A DNA stretch of 64,000 bases from Zoogloeaceae bacterium (lineage in GTDB: Bacteria; Pseudomonadota; Gammaproteobacteria; Burkholderiales; Rhodocyclaceae). Below, in pieces: positions 25,904 through 34,577 of this stretch (the first letter of the stretch is position 1; the number at the start of each line of letters is the position of its first letter). Where the stretch lies: contig JACKMA010000004.1 in the NCBI GenBank assembly GCA_024235635.1, positions 1 to 64,000 of the forward strand, read 5' to 3'. A program made the position numbers and the translations under genes. The notes beneath the pieces are model-generated. The model had not been told where the DNA came from and ran no database searches. It saw nothing but the letters and a program-made list of their open reading frames with translations.

Positions 25904-26851
25904 TCAGTCGCCGTAGAGCGCTGCGCGCAGCGTATTGCCGCCGATGATCCGGGCCAGCTTGTCGGCATACATCGGGTCCGTCGCATAGCCGGCCTGCTGC
26001 AGGCCACGCGCGAACGCTAGGGCATCGTCCTGCCCGAGCACTTCCGAGTAGCGTGGGTTGTCACTCAGCAGGCGGGCATAGTCTTCGAAGGCATCCCTGT
26101 AGTTCGCATAGGCACGGAATCGCGAAGGTTCCCGGAAAGGCTTGCCATCGCTGTATTCCAGCGCATCCAGCGATACCGTCGCGCCGCGCCAGTCGCGCCC
26201 GGCTTTGATGTTGAACAGGTTGAACGACGGCGAACCATCCGAGCGTTTCAGCTCATGACGTCCCCAGCCGGTCTCAAGGGCAGCCTGCGCCACCATGAAG
26301 TGCGCCGGGATGCCGGTTGCGCGACTCGCCGCCATCGCATGCGGCCACACCTGATCGACGAAGGCGCGGGCTTGGATCGGAACCGACGCACGCGGCGACC
26401 CCGGCTCGGCAAAGAGCTCGTCGACCGGCAAATCACCGCCGCCGATGCCGGTCGCAGCGGCATCTTTTGCCGCGCGTCGGACGGCCATCGCCGCCACCTG
26501 GTCAAATCCGACAGCCGTGCCCGGTCCGGGAGGCACATTTTCGAATGCGACGGGATCCGCACCCAGTTGGCGGGCAATGACTTCGCCGAATCCGGTGCCG
26601 CCGCCGTTGGCGAGTTGCATTGCCAGTTGTTGGTCGAGCAGCGATTGGTACAGACGCGACTGGTCGCTTTCGAGCAGGCCGTCCTTAGGCGTGGCGTCGC
26701 GCATCGCCTTCAGCACCATCTGCAGGAACAGCGCCTCGAACTGGCGCGCCGCAGCCCGGATCGCCTCCGAGGAGTTGCCTTCGCGCCCGAGACGCTTCAA
26801 TTCGTTGAAACTGCGAGGATCGATCGCGTTGATCGCATCTGCCGCGTTCAT
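25904..26851 (-). CDS. flgJ: FlgJ: rod assembly factor with muramidase domain
   Basis: 315-aa bifunctional protein. The N-terminal half is the rod-capping region (AARQFEALFLQMVLKAMRDA; SRLYQSLLDQQLAMQLANGG). The C-terminal half is a glucosaminidase-type peptidoglycan hydrolase domain (about 160-315; AFVDQVWPHAMAASRATGIP, AQAALETGWGRHEL with the catalytic Glu, YRDAFEDYARLL). It opens the cell wall for the rod. It begins 3 nt after flgI. Confidence 0.96.
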   Translation of the reverse strand: MNAADAINAIDPRSFNELKRLGREGNSSEAIRAAARQFEALFLQMVLKAMRDATPKDGLLESDQSRLYQSLLDQQLAMQLANGGGTGFGEVIARQLGADPVAFENVPPGPGTAVGFDQVAAMAVRRAAKDAAATGIGGGDLPVDELFAEPGSPRASVPIQARAFVDQVWPHAMAASRATGIPAHFMVAQAALETGWGRHELKRSDGSPSFNLFNIKAGRDWRGATVSLDALEYSDGKPFREPSRFRAYANYRDAFEDYARLLSDNPRYSEVLGQDDALAFARGLQQAGYATDPMYADKLARIIGGNTLRAALYGD

Positions 26852-26854
26852 CGT

Positions 26855-27973
26855 TCAGATCACCTCCAGTTCCGCGCGGAGCGCCCCGACCGCCTTCATC
26901 GCCTGCAGGATGCTGACCAGATCGAGCGGATTCGCACCGACCGCATTGAGCGCCTTGACCACCTCGGTCAGGTTGGCGCCGTCGGGCACGTTGATCAGGC
27001 TGCCCGGGCTTTGTTCGACCGAGACGCTGGCGGATTGCGTCACCACCGTCCGGCCTGCCGACAGAGGGGGCGGCTGACTTACTGCCGTGTCGGTTCCCAC
27101 CGTCACCGACAGGTTGCCGTGGGCGACTGCGCAGCGCTGCAGCGTGACCGCCTGGTTCATCACGACCGAACCCGTGCGCGAGTTCACCACGACCTTGGCA
27201 CTCTGCTGCTCGGGCGTCACCGGCAAACTCTCGAGCATGCCGATGAAGGCGACCCGGGCGGTCGAGTCGAGCGGCGCACGAACCTGTATCGTGCGTGCGT
27301 CGAGCGCGGCTGCGGTGCCTGGCGCGGTGGCGGCATTGACTGCATCGACCACCTTGCGGGCGGTGCCGAAGTCGGTTTCGTTGAGTTCGAGGTGGACGAA
27401 GTCACCCTGACCGAGCGCGGTCGCGACCGCCCGCTCGACGGTTGCCCCACCCGGAATCCGTCCCGCCGACAGATGATTGATCACCGCCGACGCGCCACCA
27501 GCGGCCGCGCCCGCCCCGCCGACCACGACGTTGCCCTGGGACAAGGCATAGATCTGGCCGTCGGCACCCTTCAACGGCGTCAGCAACAGCGTACCGCCGC
27601 GCAGGCTTTTGGCGTTGCCAATCGACGAAACGGTGATGTCGATCTGCTGACCGGGACGGGCGAAGGCCGGCAGGTCCGCGGTAACCATCACGGCTGCGAC
27701 GTTCTTTAATTGAAGGTTGGTGCCGGGCGGCAGTTGCACGCCGAGGTTGCCGAGCATGTTGATCACGCTCTGAACGGTAAACGGCGTCTGCGTCGTCTGA
27801 TCGCCACTGCCGTCCAGGCCGACCACCAGGCCGTAGCCGATCAACTGGTTGTCGCGCACGCCGGCGACCGACGCGAGGTCCTTGATGCGCTCGGCGGCAG
27901 CCGGCCCCGCCAGCACCAACAAGCCGACGAGCAACGCTGCAAGTCGTTTCGAACAGTCGAGGAAGGTGCTCAT
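26855..27973 (-). CDS. flgI: flagellar P-ring protein FlgI
   Basis: 372-aa periplasmic ring protein, exported by the Sec system (signal peptide LAALLVGLLVLAGPAAAERI). Family signatures: VRDNQLIGYGLVVGLDGSGD, TPFTVQSVINMLGNLGVQLP, KNVAAVMVTADLPAFARPGQ and the C-terminal TEVVKALNAVGANPLDLVSI. It surrounds the rod in the peptidoglycan layer. Gene order flgH-flgI-flgJ is standard. Confidence 0.97.
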   Translation of the reverse strand: MSTFLDCSKRLAALLVGLLVLAGPAAAERIKDLASVAGVRDNQLIGYGLVVGLDGSGDQTTQTPFTVQSVINMLGNLGVQLPPGTNLQLKNVAAVMVTADLPAFARPGQQIDITVSSIGNAKSLRGGTLLLTPLKGADGQIYALSQGNVVVGGAGAAAGGASAVINHLSAGRIPGGATVERAVATALGQGDFVHLELNETDFGTARKVVDAVNAATAPGTAAALDARTIQVRAPLDSTARVAFIGMLESLPVTPEQQSAKVVVNSRTGSVVMNQAVTLQRCAVAHGNLSVTVGTDTAVSQPPPLSAGRTVVTQSASVSVEQSPGSLINVPDGANLTEVVKALNAVGANPLDLVSILQAMKAVGALRAELEVI

Positions 27974-27982
27974 CGACGACCC

Positions 27983-28648
27983 CTAGAACGGCATCAGCGC
28001 CACGAAGAAGCGCTGCAGCCAGCCCATCGCCTGGCTCTCGCTGATATAGCCGCTAGACTTGTACTCGATGCGGGCGTCCGCCACCTGGGTGGACTGCACG
28101 GTGTTCGAGCCGGTGATGTAGTTTGGATTGACCACCCCCGAAAATCGGATGAATTCGTTGCCCTGGTTGATTGCGATCTGCTTTTCGCCCGAAACCAGCA
28201 GGTTGCCGTTGGGATAGACCTCGACCACGGTGACGGTGATCGTTCCATTGAAGCGGTTGTTGGCGGCGGCCGAGCCCTGTCCGGTGAAATCGTTGCTCGT
28301 ACCGGCCTCGACACCGAGGCCGGCGAGCCCGGTGAAGGGCACCTTGGCGGCCGACGTGATGCCGCCCGAGACGCTCGACGCGCGGCTGGCACTGGCGTTG
28401 GAAGCCTTCTGCGCCGTGTTGCTCTCGACCAGATTGATCGTCAGCGTGTCGCCGAGCAGGCGCGCCCGCCGATCCTCGAACAGCGGTCGTACCTGCGCGA
28501 CATGGAAGATCGCGCCATTGGCCGGTGCATTGTCGGCGCGTGGCACCGGCCGCACCGTCATCGGCTGGTGCACCGCCGTGCTCGCGGTCGGCTCGAGCGT
28601 CGAGCACGCCGCCAGCATCGAGATCAGCACGAATAGCGCCTTGTTCAT
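27983..28648 (-). CDS. flgH: flagellar L-ring lipoprotein FlgH
   Basis: 221-aa outer-membrane ring lipoprotein. The signal sequence ends in a lipobox (MLAACSTLEP; Cys about residue 15). Conserved parts: DRRARLLGDTLTINLVESNT, NGTITVTVVEVYPNGNLLVS, IRFSGVVNPNYITGSNTVQS and the C-terminal GWLQRFFVALMPF. The ATG at 28648 was chosen; a GTG one codon upstream is equally possible. It starts 5 nt after flgG. Confidence 0.96.
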   Translation of the reverse strand: MNKALFVLISMLAACSTLEPTASTAVHQPMTVRPVPRADNAPANGAIFHVAQVRPLFEDRRARLLGDTLTINLVESNTAQKASNASASRASSVSGGITSAAKVPFTGLAGLGVEAGTSNDFTGQGSAAANNRFNGTITVTVVEVYPNGNLLVSGEKQIAINQGNEFIRFSGVVNPNYITGSNTVQSTQVADARIEYKSSGYISESQAMGWLQRFFVALMPF

Positions 28649-28653
28649 CACTG

Positions 28654-29436
28654 TCAGAGCTGGGTCAGCCGGCCGAGCATCTGGTCCGATGTCTGGATCG
28701 CCCGCGAATTGAGCTCGTATGCCCGTTGCGTCTGGATCAGATTAACGAGTTCCTCGGCGACATTGACGTTGGCGGTCTCGATGAAGGTCTGGTTCAGAAT
28801 GCCGGCACCGTTCAGACCCGGCGTGTTCGGCGTGGCAGTACCGCTGGATGCGGTCTCGAGGAACAGGTTCTCGCCGATCGACTGCAACCCGGTCGGATTG
28901 ATGAAGGTCGCCAACTGGATGGTACCGACCTGGCTCGGCGCCGCCTGCCCCGGCAGGGTCACGCTGACCGTGCCGTCACGTCCGATCGTTACGGTCTGCG
29001 CGTCCTCCGGAACGATGATGGCGTCGGCCAGCGGATAACCCGCCGCGGTGACCAGTTGCCCGGTATTGTCACGCTGGAACGAACCGTCACGCGTGTAGGC
29101 CGTGGTGCCGTCGGGCAACGTGATCTGGAAGAAGCCCTTGCCGCTGATCGCGACGTCGAAGTCATTGCCGGTCTGGTTGAGGTTGCCCTGGGTATGGATG
29201 CGCTCGGTGGCCACCGGACGCACACCGGTACCGATCTGCAGTCCCGTCGCAATCTGGGTCTGCTGGGTGCTCTGCGCGCCTGCCTGGCGAAGGTTCTGAT
29301 AGATCAGGTCCTCGAAGACCGGCCGCGAACGCTTGAATCCCGCCGTCGATACGTTGGCGAGGTTGTTCGAAATGATGTCCAGATGCATTTGCTGCGAATC
29401 CAGACCGGTTCGGGCAATCCAGAGCGAGCGGATCAT
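28654..29436 (-). CDS. flgG: flagellar distal rod protein FlgG
   Basis: 260-aa distal rod subunit. The start is the ATG at 29436 (MIRSLWIARTGLDSQQMHLD). The N-terminal rod motif (ISNNLANVSTAGFKRSRPVF), the central DFDVAISGKGFFQITLPDG and the C-terminal NVAEELVNLIQTQRAYELNS are family hallmarks. The 134-nt gap to flgF is the longest inside the operon and holds GC-rich sequence without a clear promoter. Confidence 0.97.
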   Translation of the reverse strand: MIRSLWIARTGLDSQQMHLDIISNNLANVSTAGFKRSRPVFEDLIYQNLRQAGAQSTQQTQIATGLQIGTGVRPVATERIHTQGNLNQTGNDFDVAISGKGFFQITLPDGTTAYTRDGSFQRDNTGQLVTAAGYPLADAIIVPEDAQTVTIGRDGTVSVTLPGQAAPSQVGTIQLATFINPTGLQSIGENLFLETASSGTATPNTPGLNGAGILNQTFIETANVNVAEELVNLIQTQRAYELNSRAIQTSDQMLGRLTQL

Positions 29437-29570
29437 GTCGTGCTCCTGCAGTGCGTCGATACCCTGCGCTCGAAACGGCGGCGCGCGCACGGTGACAGCT
29501 TCATGTTAGGGCCGGCTGCGGCCGTTCGATCGGCCGAACAGCGCCGGCTTTATCGGGTTTCTCGAAAGCA

Positions 29571-30314
29571 TCAACTGTTCGCCAGCAGCCGGGTCGCCGT
29601 TCGATCGTCCTGTTCGGCGGTGGTCAGCATCCGGGTCTGCATCTCGAACTGGCGAGCCAGCGAGATCATGTTCACCATCTGGTCGACGACGTTCACATTG
29701 CTGCCCTCCAGATGTCCACCGATGACCCGGACCCCATCGTCCGTCGGCGCGGCCCCCCCATTGCGCAACCTGAACAGGCCGTCTTCGCCACGAATCAGGT
29801 CCGCTTCGGGTGGATTGACCAGCTTGAGTTGGCCGACGACATTGACGATGTTCTGGGCGCCTGTGGTCGGCAGCGTCGAGATCGAACCGTCCGCGCCGAT
29901 CGATACTTCGTTGTCCGGCGGGATCGTGATCGTACCGCCGTCGCCCTGCACCGGCAGGCCGGACGCCGTCTCGAGCACACCGTTGACCGACAGCTGGAAA
30001 TTGCCGTTTCGCGTGTAGGCCTCGCTGCCATCCGGCAATTGCACCGCAAACCAGCCCTGACCGCGGATCGCGGCGTCAAGACTGCGTCCGGTCTCCTGCA
30101 GCGGCCCTTGCGAATAGTCGCTGTAGGCGGATGCATCGACGACAAAGGCACGGGTCGGCAGCCTGGCCTCGCTCTGAACCTCGACCGCCCGCAGTCGGTG
30201 GATCTCGGCGCGAAAGCCGGTGGTGGTGGCATTGGCGAGGTTGTGCGATACCGCCGCCTGCTGCCCGAGCGTATGCTTGGCGCCGGTCATCGCGGTATAG
30301 ATCAGGCGGTCCAT
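29571..30314 (-). CDS. flgF: flagellar proximal rod protein FlgF
   Basis: 247-aa proximal rod subunit. Typical N-terminus DRLIYTAMTGAKHTLGQQAA and VSHNLANATTTGFRAEIHRL; central DAAIRGQGWFAVQLPDGSEA; C-terminus NVVDQMVNMISLARQFEMQT. It lies 28 nt downstream of flgE. Confidence 0.96.
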   Translation of the reverse strand: MDRLIYTAMTGAKHTLGQQAAVSHNLANATTTGFRAEIHRLRAVEVQSEARLPTRAFVVDASAYSDYSQGPLQETGRSLDAAIRGQGWFAVQLPDGSEAYTRNGNFQLSVNGVLETASGLPVQGDGGTITIPPDNEVSIGADGSISTLPTTGAQNIVNVVGQLKLVNPPEADLIRGEDGLFRLRNGGAAPTDDGVRVIGGHLEGSNVNVVDQMVNMISLARQFEMQTRMLTTAEQDDRTATRLLANS

Positions 30315-30342
30315 GGCGTTGCTCCGTTCAGTCCGCTAGCAA

Positions 30343-31596
30343 TCAGCGCAGGTTCACCAGGGTCTGGAGAATCTGATCCTGGGTTCGGATCGACTGAGCA
30401 TTGGCTTGATAGGCACGCTGCTGGGTGATCATGTTCACCAGTTCCTGCGTCAGATCGACGTTCGACTCCTCGACCGCACCTGCCGACAGCAGGCCCAGAC
30501 TGCCCGAACCCGGCGCACCGACCAGCGGCTGGCCGGAAGCCGGACCTTCCGACCACAGGTTGCCGCCCAGCGACAGCAGTCCGTTGGGCGCCTGAAAATT
30601 GGCCAGCACGATCTGGCCGAGATTGCGTGACTGCCCGTTCGAATAACGACCCAGGATGATGCCGTCGCGGTCGATCGTCACGCCGGAAAGCCGGCCGGAT
30701 GCGTACCCGTCCTGTGCCTGGCTATTGACGCCGAAGGCGCTGCCGAACTGGGTGGTCGCATCCATGAACAGTTCGACGTCGAAGTCGAGCGCGCCACCGA
30801 AGGCGACGTTGTCGAAGTCGATCGTGATTGTCGTCGGCGATGACGAAATCAGGGTCCCGGAACTGTCGAACTGGACGCTGATCGGCGTGGTCGAGGCGGT
30901 GCCGCCATCGATCTGGGTGTACATTTCCCAGTCCCCGACGCCCGAGCCGGATGCCGGAATCTTGCGGAAATACAGGGTCAGCACGTGGGCATTGCCGAGG
31001 GTGTCATAGACCGACACCGAGGTTGAAGAGCTGTAGGTCGTCGGGTCCAATTCGTCGAAGGCAGGATCGCCCGCGCCGGTGTCGAAGATCTGGGCGCGCG
31101 AATCGAGATTCATGCCGAGCCGGATCTCGGTCGTGATGTTGGGCTGCAGATCGGCAGTATCGACCTGCAGCGGCTCGGGCTGGGCCGGCAGGATCACACC
31201 AGCGGTGTTTGCGGTGTATCCGGTCAGCTTGTAGCCGGGACCGCCGACGATGAAGCCATCCTTGTCGACCTCGAACTGGCCGTTGCGCGTGTAAGCGACC
31301 GAGCCGTCGGTCTGCTCGACGCGGAAGAAGCCTGCGCCGTTGATCGCGACGTCCAGCGGGTTGTTGGTAGGCGAGATATTGCCCTGACTGAAGATCTGAT
31401 TGACTCCGCCGACGGTGGTACCGATGCCGACCTGGACACCAGCGGTGGCGCCGTTCAGTGCCGCCGCGTAGACATCGGCAAACTGAGTGTTGGCGAACTT
31501 GAAACCAATGTTGCCGGAGTTGGCAACGTTATTGCTGATCACATCCAGCGACTTCGATGCCGCGTTGAGGCCGCTCAAACCAGTCTGGAATCCCAT
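30343..31596 (-). CDS. flgE: flagellar hook protein FlgE
   Basis: 417-aa hook subunit. Start at ATG 31596 gives the canonical MGFQTGLSGLNAASKSLDVI followed by SNNVANSGNIGFKFANTQF. The D1/D2 domains (LDVAINGAGFFRVEQTDGSV; VSVYDTLGNAHVLTLYFRK) and the C-terminal SNVDLTQELVNMITQQRAYQ are clear. It lies 13 nt downstream of flgD, the hook scaffold gene. Confidence 0.97.
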   Translation of the reverse strand: MGFQTGLSGLNAASKSLDVISNNVANSGNIGFKFANTQFADVYAAALNGATAGVQVGIGTTVGGVNQIFSQGNISPTNNPLDVAINGAGFFRVEQTDGSVAYTRNGQFEVDKDGFIVGGPGYKLTGYTANTAGVILPAQPEPLQVDTADLQPNITTEIRLGMNLDSRAQIFDTGAGDPAFDELDPTTYSSSTSVSVYDTLGNAHVLTLYFRKIPASGSGVGDWEMYTQIDGGTASTTPISVQFDSSGTLISSSPTTITIDFDNVAFGGALDFDVELFMDATTQFGSAFGVNSQAQDGYASGRLSGVTIDRDGIILGRYSNGQSRNLGQIVLANFQAPNGLLSLGGNLWSEGPASGQPLVGAPGSGSLGLLSAGAVEESNVDLTQELVNMITQQRAYQANAQSIRTQDQILQTLVNLR

Positions 31597-31609
31597 TTTC
31601 CGCTCCCGC

Positions 31610-32281
31610 TCAGAGAATCTGCTTGATTTCGGCCATGCCGAACATGCCCAGGGAACCGACTTCGGCACTGACGCCGTCATTGCCCCGGACCACGCTGGTC
31701 ACCGTGCCGCGCTCCAATTCTGTCGATCCAATACGCTCGCCGCCGACACTCGCCGTGACCGAGATCAGGTAGTTACCGACGACTGCCGGCGTTCCGTTCT
31801 GGGTCGTCCCGTCCCAGGCGAAGCCGTGAGTTCCAGCGTCGAGGGGCCCGAGATCGAGGGCCGACACTTCGAGCCCGTTGGCATCGCGAATACTCACGAT
31901 CACCGAGTCTGCAGGCTCGTCCAGCGTCAGTCCGCCGCGTGCGCCCTCGTCGCCAAGCGACAGGTGATTCCCGGGGACCAGCACTGAACGGCCAACCAGC
32001 GCAGCGGCCTGCATGGTCTCGTTACCGTTGAGGCCGTCGAGCAGCTTCCCCATCGTCAGATTGAGGCGCTCGATGCCGTCGACGGTGCTGATCTGCGCCA
32101 ATTGAGATGTGACCTGGGCGTTGTCCAGCGGATTGAGCGGATCCTGGTTCTTCAACTGAGTCGTCAGCAAGGTCAGAAACTTGTTCTGGGCTTCGTCCTG
32201 GGCGCTGGCGACCTGGGCGCTGCGGGTCAGCGACGCCAGGACGTCTGATGTGGTGTTGGATGAAACGGCAGGGGTGGCCAT
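31610..32281 (-). CDS. flgD: flagellar hook assembly scaffold protein FlgD
   Basis: 223-aa hook cap. The N-terminal signature NKFLTLLTTQLKNQDPLNPL followed by DNAQVTSQLAQISTVDGIER is present; the C-terminal part holds the FlgD tudor/Ig-like region (ISVTASVGGERIGSTELERG). Length is normal. It lies 19 nt downstream of flgC. Confidence 0.96.
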   Translation of the reverse strand: MATPAVSSNTTSDVLASLTRSAQVASAQDEAQNKFLTLLTTQLKNQDPLNPLDNAQVTSQLAQISTVDGIERLNLTMGKLLDGLNGNETMQAAALVGRSVLVPGNHLSLGDEGARGGLTLDEPADSVIVSIRDANGLEVSALDLGPLDAGTHGFAWDGTTQNGTPAVVGNYLISVTASVGGERIGSTELERGTVTSVVRGNDGVSAEVGSLGMFGMAEIKQIL

Positions 32282-32300
32282 GGATTACTCCGACGATTTC

Positions 32301-32714
32301 TTACTGTTGCTGACCGATCTGCAAGGTGCGCTGCAGCAGCGTGCGCGCCGTGCTCATGACTTCGGCGTTGTTCTGGTACGCCCGCGAGGCCGAGATCATG
32401 TTCACCATCTCCTCGACCACGTTGACGTTGGGCATCGACACGTAGCCATCTTCGTTGGCTGCCGGGCTGCTCGGGTCGTAGACCACGCGCAACGGCGCTG
32501 CACTTTCGACCACGCGGGTGACCTCGACGCCGACCGAAGAGGTGCCCGAAACCTGACGAGCCGCGAACACGACCTGCTTGGCCCGGTAGGGCTGGCCGTC
32601 GGCGCCGACGACACTGTCGGCGTTGGCGAGGTTGGAGGCAGTCGTGTTGAGTCGCGCCGACTGCGCATGCAATGCCGAGCCCGCCACCTTGAACACGTCC
32701 ATCATGCTGCTCAT
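32301..32714 (-). CDS. flgC: flagellar proximal rod protein FlgC
   Basis: 137-aa rod subunit: FKVAGSALHAQSARLNTTAS, SNLANADSVVGADGQPYRAK and C-terminal NVVEEMVNMISASRAYQNNA. It lies 13 nt downstream of flgB. Confidence 0.97.
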   Translation of the reverse strand: MSSMMDVFKVAGSALHAQSARLNTTASNLANADSVVGADGQPYRAKQVVFAARQVSGTSSVGVEVTRVVESAAPLRVVYDPSSPAANEDGYVSMPNVNVVEEMVNMISASRAYQNNAEVMSTARTLLQRTLQIGQQQ

Positions 32715-32727
32715 GTCCGTTCTCCGG

Positions 32728-33132
32728 TCACTGGCCGACGATCGCCCGCTGCATTCCGGTCAGCAGGCCATTGATGAAAGTCACGCTGGCTTCGTAGTGC
32801 AACGCGTTCTCGGCGAACGCGGCACGCTCGACATCCATGTCGACCGTATTGCCATCGACATTGGGTTGAATTTCGGTCCGGAAGCGTGCAAAACGATCCA
32901 TCGCCTGGTCGGCGGAGGCCGGTAGGTGATGGGCGGCGGTTCTGGTCAGCGCCAGGGAACCCAGGCGTTTGCCCACCGCACCTGCCAGCGCGGAACGGAA
33001 GTCGATGTCGCGCGCCTTGAAGTTCGGCGTATCGGCGTTGGCGATGTTGGAGGCCAGCAACTGCTGCCGGTGGGCACGCAGGTTCAGCGCGGTCTGATGG
33101 AATTGAAGTTCCTGTTCGAGTCTGGCTTTCAT
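32728..33132 (-). CDS. flgB: flagellar proximal rod protein FlgB
   Basis: 134-aa rod subunit. ATG at 33132 (MKARLEQELQFHQTALNLRA) with AGGAG about 7 nt upstream. Conserved LLASNIANADTPNFKARDID and C-terminal VDMDVERAAFAENALHYEAS. It is the first gene of the flgBCDEFGHIJ run and lies behind a sigma-54 promoter. Confidence 0.96.
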   Translation of the reverse strand: MKARLEQELQFHQTALNLRAHRQQLLASNIANADTPNFKARDIDFRSALAGAVGKRLGSLALTRTAAHHLPASADQAMDRFARFRTEIQPNVDGNTVDMDVERAAFAENALHYEASVTFINGLLTGMQRAIVGQ

Positions 33133-33190
33133 CGGTGGCTCCTGAAATCTCCTGCCCGCTTGCGTGTTCCGCTGTCGGCGCCCAAGCAAC

Positions 33191-33206
33191 TGCACCTTCC
33201 ATGCCA
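33191..33206 (-). promoter_or_regulatory. sigma-54 (-24/-12) promoter of the flgB operon
   Basis: Minus strand reads TGGCATGGAAGGTGCA: TGGCA box, GG and GC exactly 10 nt apart, and TGCA at -12 (one mismatch to TTGCA). Predicted start near 33179, giving a 47-nt leader before flgB. Confidence 0.82.
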
Positions 33207-33311
33207 GCCAGCGTAGCCGTGACCGATGCCACCAAATCCCCGGAGAAATCGACCAAAATCAAGCCAATTCGGGGCGATCGCTGCGGCAGCCGGCAAGCTC
33301 GGCCGGCAGCG

Positions 33312-33328
33312 ACGGCAGCAATTGCCGC
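33312..33328. repeat. inverted repeat in the flgB-flgA divergent promoter region
   Basis: ACGGCA-N5-TGCCGC, 17 nt, the same pattern found upstream of fliF and fliO. It lies 57 nt ahead of the flgA ATG in the 253-nt flgB/flgA intergenic region. No other strong plus-strand promoter is visible. Confidence 0.4.
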
Positions 33329-33385
33329 TGCTCCGGTCGAGGTCGGCGGTGCACGGCAATGTGCCCGCCGTGGTTCAATGACGCC

Positions 33386-34078
33386 ATGACCCGCCTCGGA
33401 CCCGTAATGCTGACGGCCATGCTCGCGGTACTCGTGCCGTCGGTTGCCGAGGCACGCCAGCCGCCGGCGCCAGTGCTCGAAGCCGTGGATCGCCTGCTTA
33501 CAGAGCATGCGGCCGGTCAGGCCGGCGAGATCCGCATCGAGATCGACGGCATCGACCCCGGCAATCACCTGCCGGCCTGCGAACGGCTTCAGGCGTTCAT
33601 GCCGAAGGGCCGGCGCGCATGGGGCAAGACCTCGGTCGGCGTGCGTTGCGAGGTGCCGGTACCCTGGACGATCTATGTCAGCGCGCGGGTCCGGGTATTC
33701 GGTGACTATCTGGCGCTCGCCCGCGACCTGCGACCCGGAAAGCTGGTCGCGCCTGACGACCTGGTGCGGCGCCATGGCGACCTCGCCGATGAGGGCGCCG
33801 GCGCACTGACCGACGCAACCCAGGCCATCGGCCACCCTGCACGCGTGGCGGTGGCGGCGGGACAAGTGCTCACGCGCGACATGTTGCGTATTCCGCCAGT
33901 GGTGAAACGTGGCGATCAGGTTCGCGTCATCAGCGAAGGTAGCGGCTTTCAGGTAACCAACCAGGGCCGCGCATTGAACGACGCCGGGGAAGGACAAGTC
34001 GTACGTGTACGACTGACAAGCGGCAAGGTGCTGACCGGCAGTGCTCGCCTCGATGGCACTGTCGCCGTCGGCCGCTGA
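33386..34078 (+). CDS. flgA: FlgA, P-ring assembly chaperone
   Basis: 230-aa periplasmic chaperone for FlgI. Start at ATG 33386 gives a signal peptide (GPVMLTAMLAVLVPSVAEAR). The SAF domain at the C-terminus is typical: ARVAVAAGQVLTRDMLRIPP, VVKRGDQVRVISEGSGFQVT and GEGQVVRVRLTSGKVLTGSA. It is divergent from flgB, as in most gammaproteobacteria. Confidence 0.95.
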   Translation: MTRLGPVMLTAMLAVLVPSVAEARQPPAPVLEAVDRLLTEHAAGQAGEIRIEIDGIDPGNHLPACERLQAFMPKGRRAWGKTSVGVRCEVPVPWTIYVSARVRVFGDYLALARDLRPGKLVAPDDLVRRHGDLADEGAGALTDATQAIGHPARVAVAAGQVLTRDMLRIPPVVKRGDQVRVISEGSGFQVTNQGRALNDAGEGQVVRVRLTSGKVLTGSARLDGTVAVGR

Positions 34079-34103
34079 GACGACAACAGTGCCGCAAGTC
34101 AAG

Positions 34104-34130
34104 AAATTTGAAACCAGCATCAAATTTTTT
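34104..34130. repeat. AT-rich inverted repeat with T-run between flgA and flgM
   Basis: AAATTTGA (34104-34111) and TCAAATTT (34120-34127) pair perfectly over 8 bp with an 8-nt loop and continue into six T in all. It could be a weak terminator of flgA or an AT-rich protein-binding site upstream of flgM. The stem is too AT-rich for a confident terminator. Confidence 0.45.
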
Positions 34131-34175
34131 AACGATTTCGATGGCGCAGCCACCTGTCTGGGACCCAAATGGGTC

Positions 34176-34203
34176 TAAAGTTGCGCACGGGTCTGGCCGT
34201 AAC
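34176..34203 (+). promoter_or_regulatory. candidate FliA (sigma-28) promoter of flgM-flgN
   Basis: TAAAGTTG (34176-34183), 12 nt, GCCGTAAC (34196-34203). Boxes match the sigma-28 consensus at 7 and 6 of 8, with one extra spacer base. A short inverted repeat, GACCC-AAAT-GGGTC (34162-34175), abuts the -35 box. flgM is controlled by FliA in related bacteria, which supports the call. Confidence 0.65.
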
Positions 34204-34234
34204 GTCAGTCAGATTCCTACTGAGGTAGCTAGCT

Positions 34235-34549
34235 GTGAAAATCGATAATTCCATCAAGCCGGTCGGGAACCTTGAGACCGGTGACAACCGCGCGAAGGCG
34301 GTGCCCACCACAGGTGCCCCGCCATCGGCAGCGCCAGCAGGCGACCGGGTGGAACTCTCATCGCTGTCGTCGGGCATGCAGCAGGCCGAGCAGGCGATCC
34401 AGGCAACGCCGGTCGTCAATCAGGTGCGCGTGGACGAAATCAAGCAGGCGATCGCCGAAGGCCGCTTCAAGGTTGACGCGAACAAGGTCGCGGATGGTCT
34501 GGTCGACAGTGTCCGCCAGATGCTCGCGGCGCAACCGAACAAGGTCTGA
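34235..34549 (+). CDS. flgM: anti-sigma-28 factor FlgM
   Basis: 104-aa protein that holds FliA inactive until it is exported through the finished hook. GTG start at 34235 (first residues KIDNSIKPVG). The C-terminal FliA-binding helices are present: VRVDEIKQAIAEGRFKVDAN and KVADGLVDSVRQML. The N-terminal half is disordered Pro/Ala-rich. flgN follows 28 nt later. Confidence 0.93.
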   Translation: MKIDNSIKPVGNLETGDNRAKAVPTTGAPPSAAPAGDRVELSSLSSGMQQAEQAIQATPVVNQVRVDEIKQAIAEGRFKVDANKVADGLVDSVRQMLAAQPNKV

Positions 34550-34577
34550 ATTGACGACCCGCGCCCCGGACAGAGCA

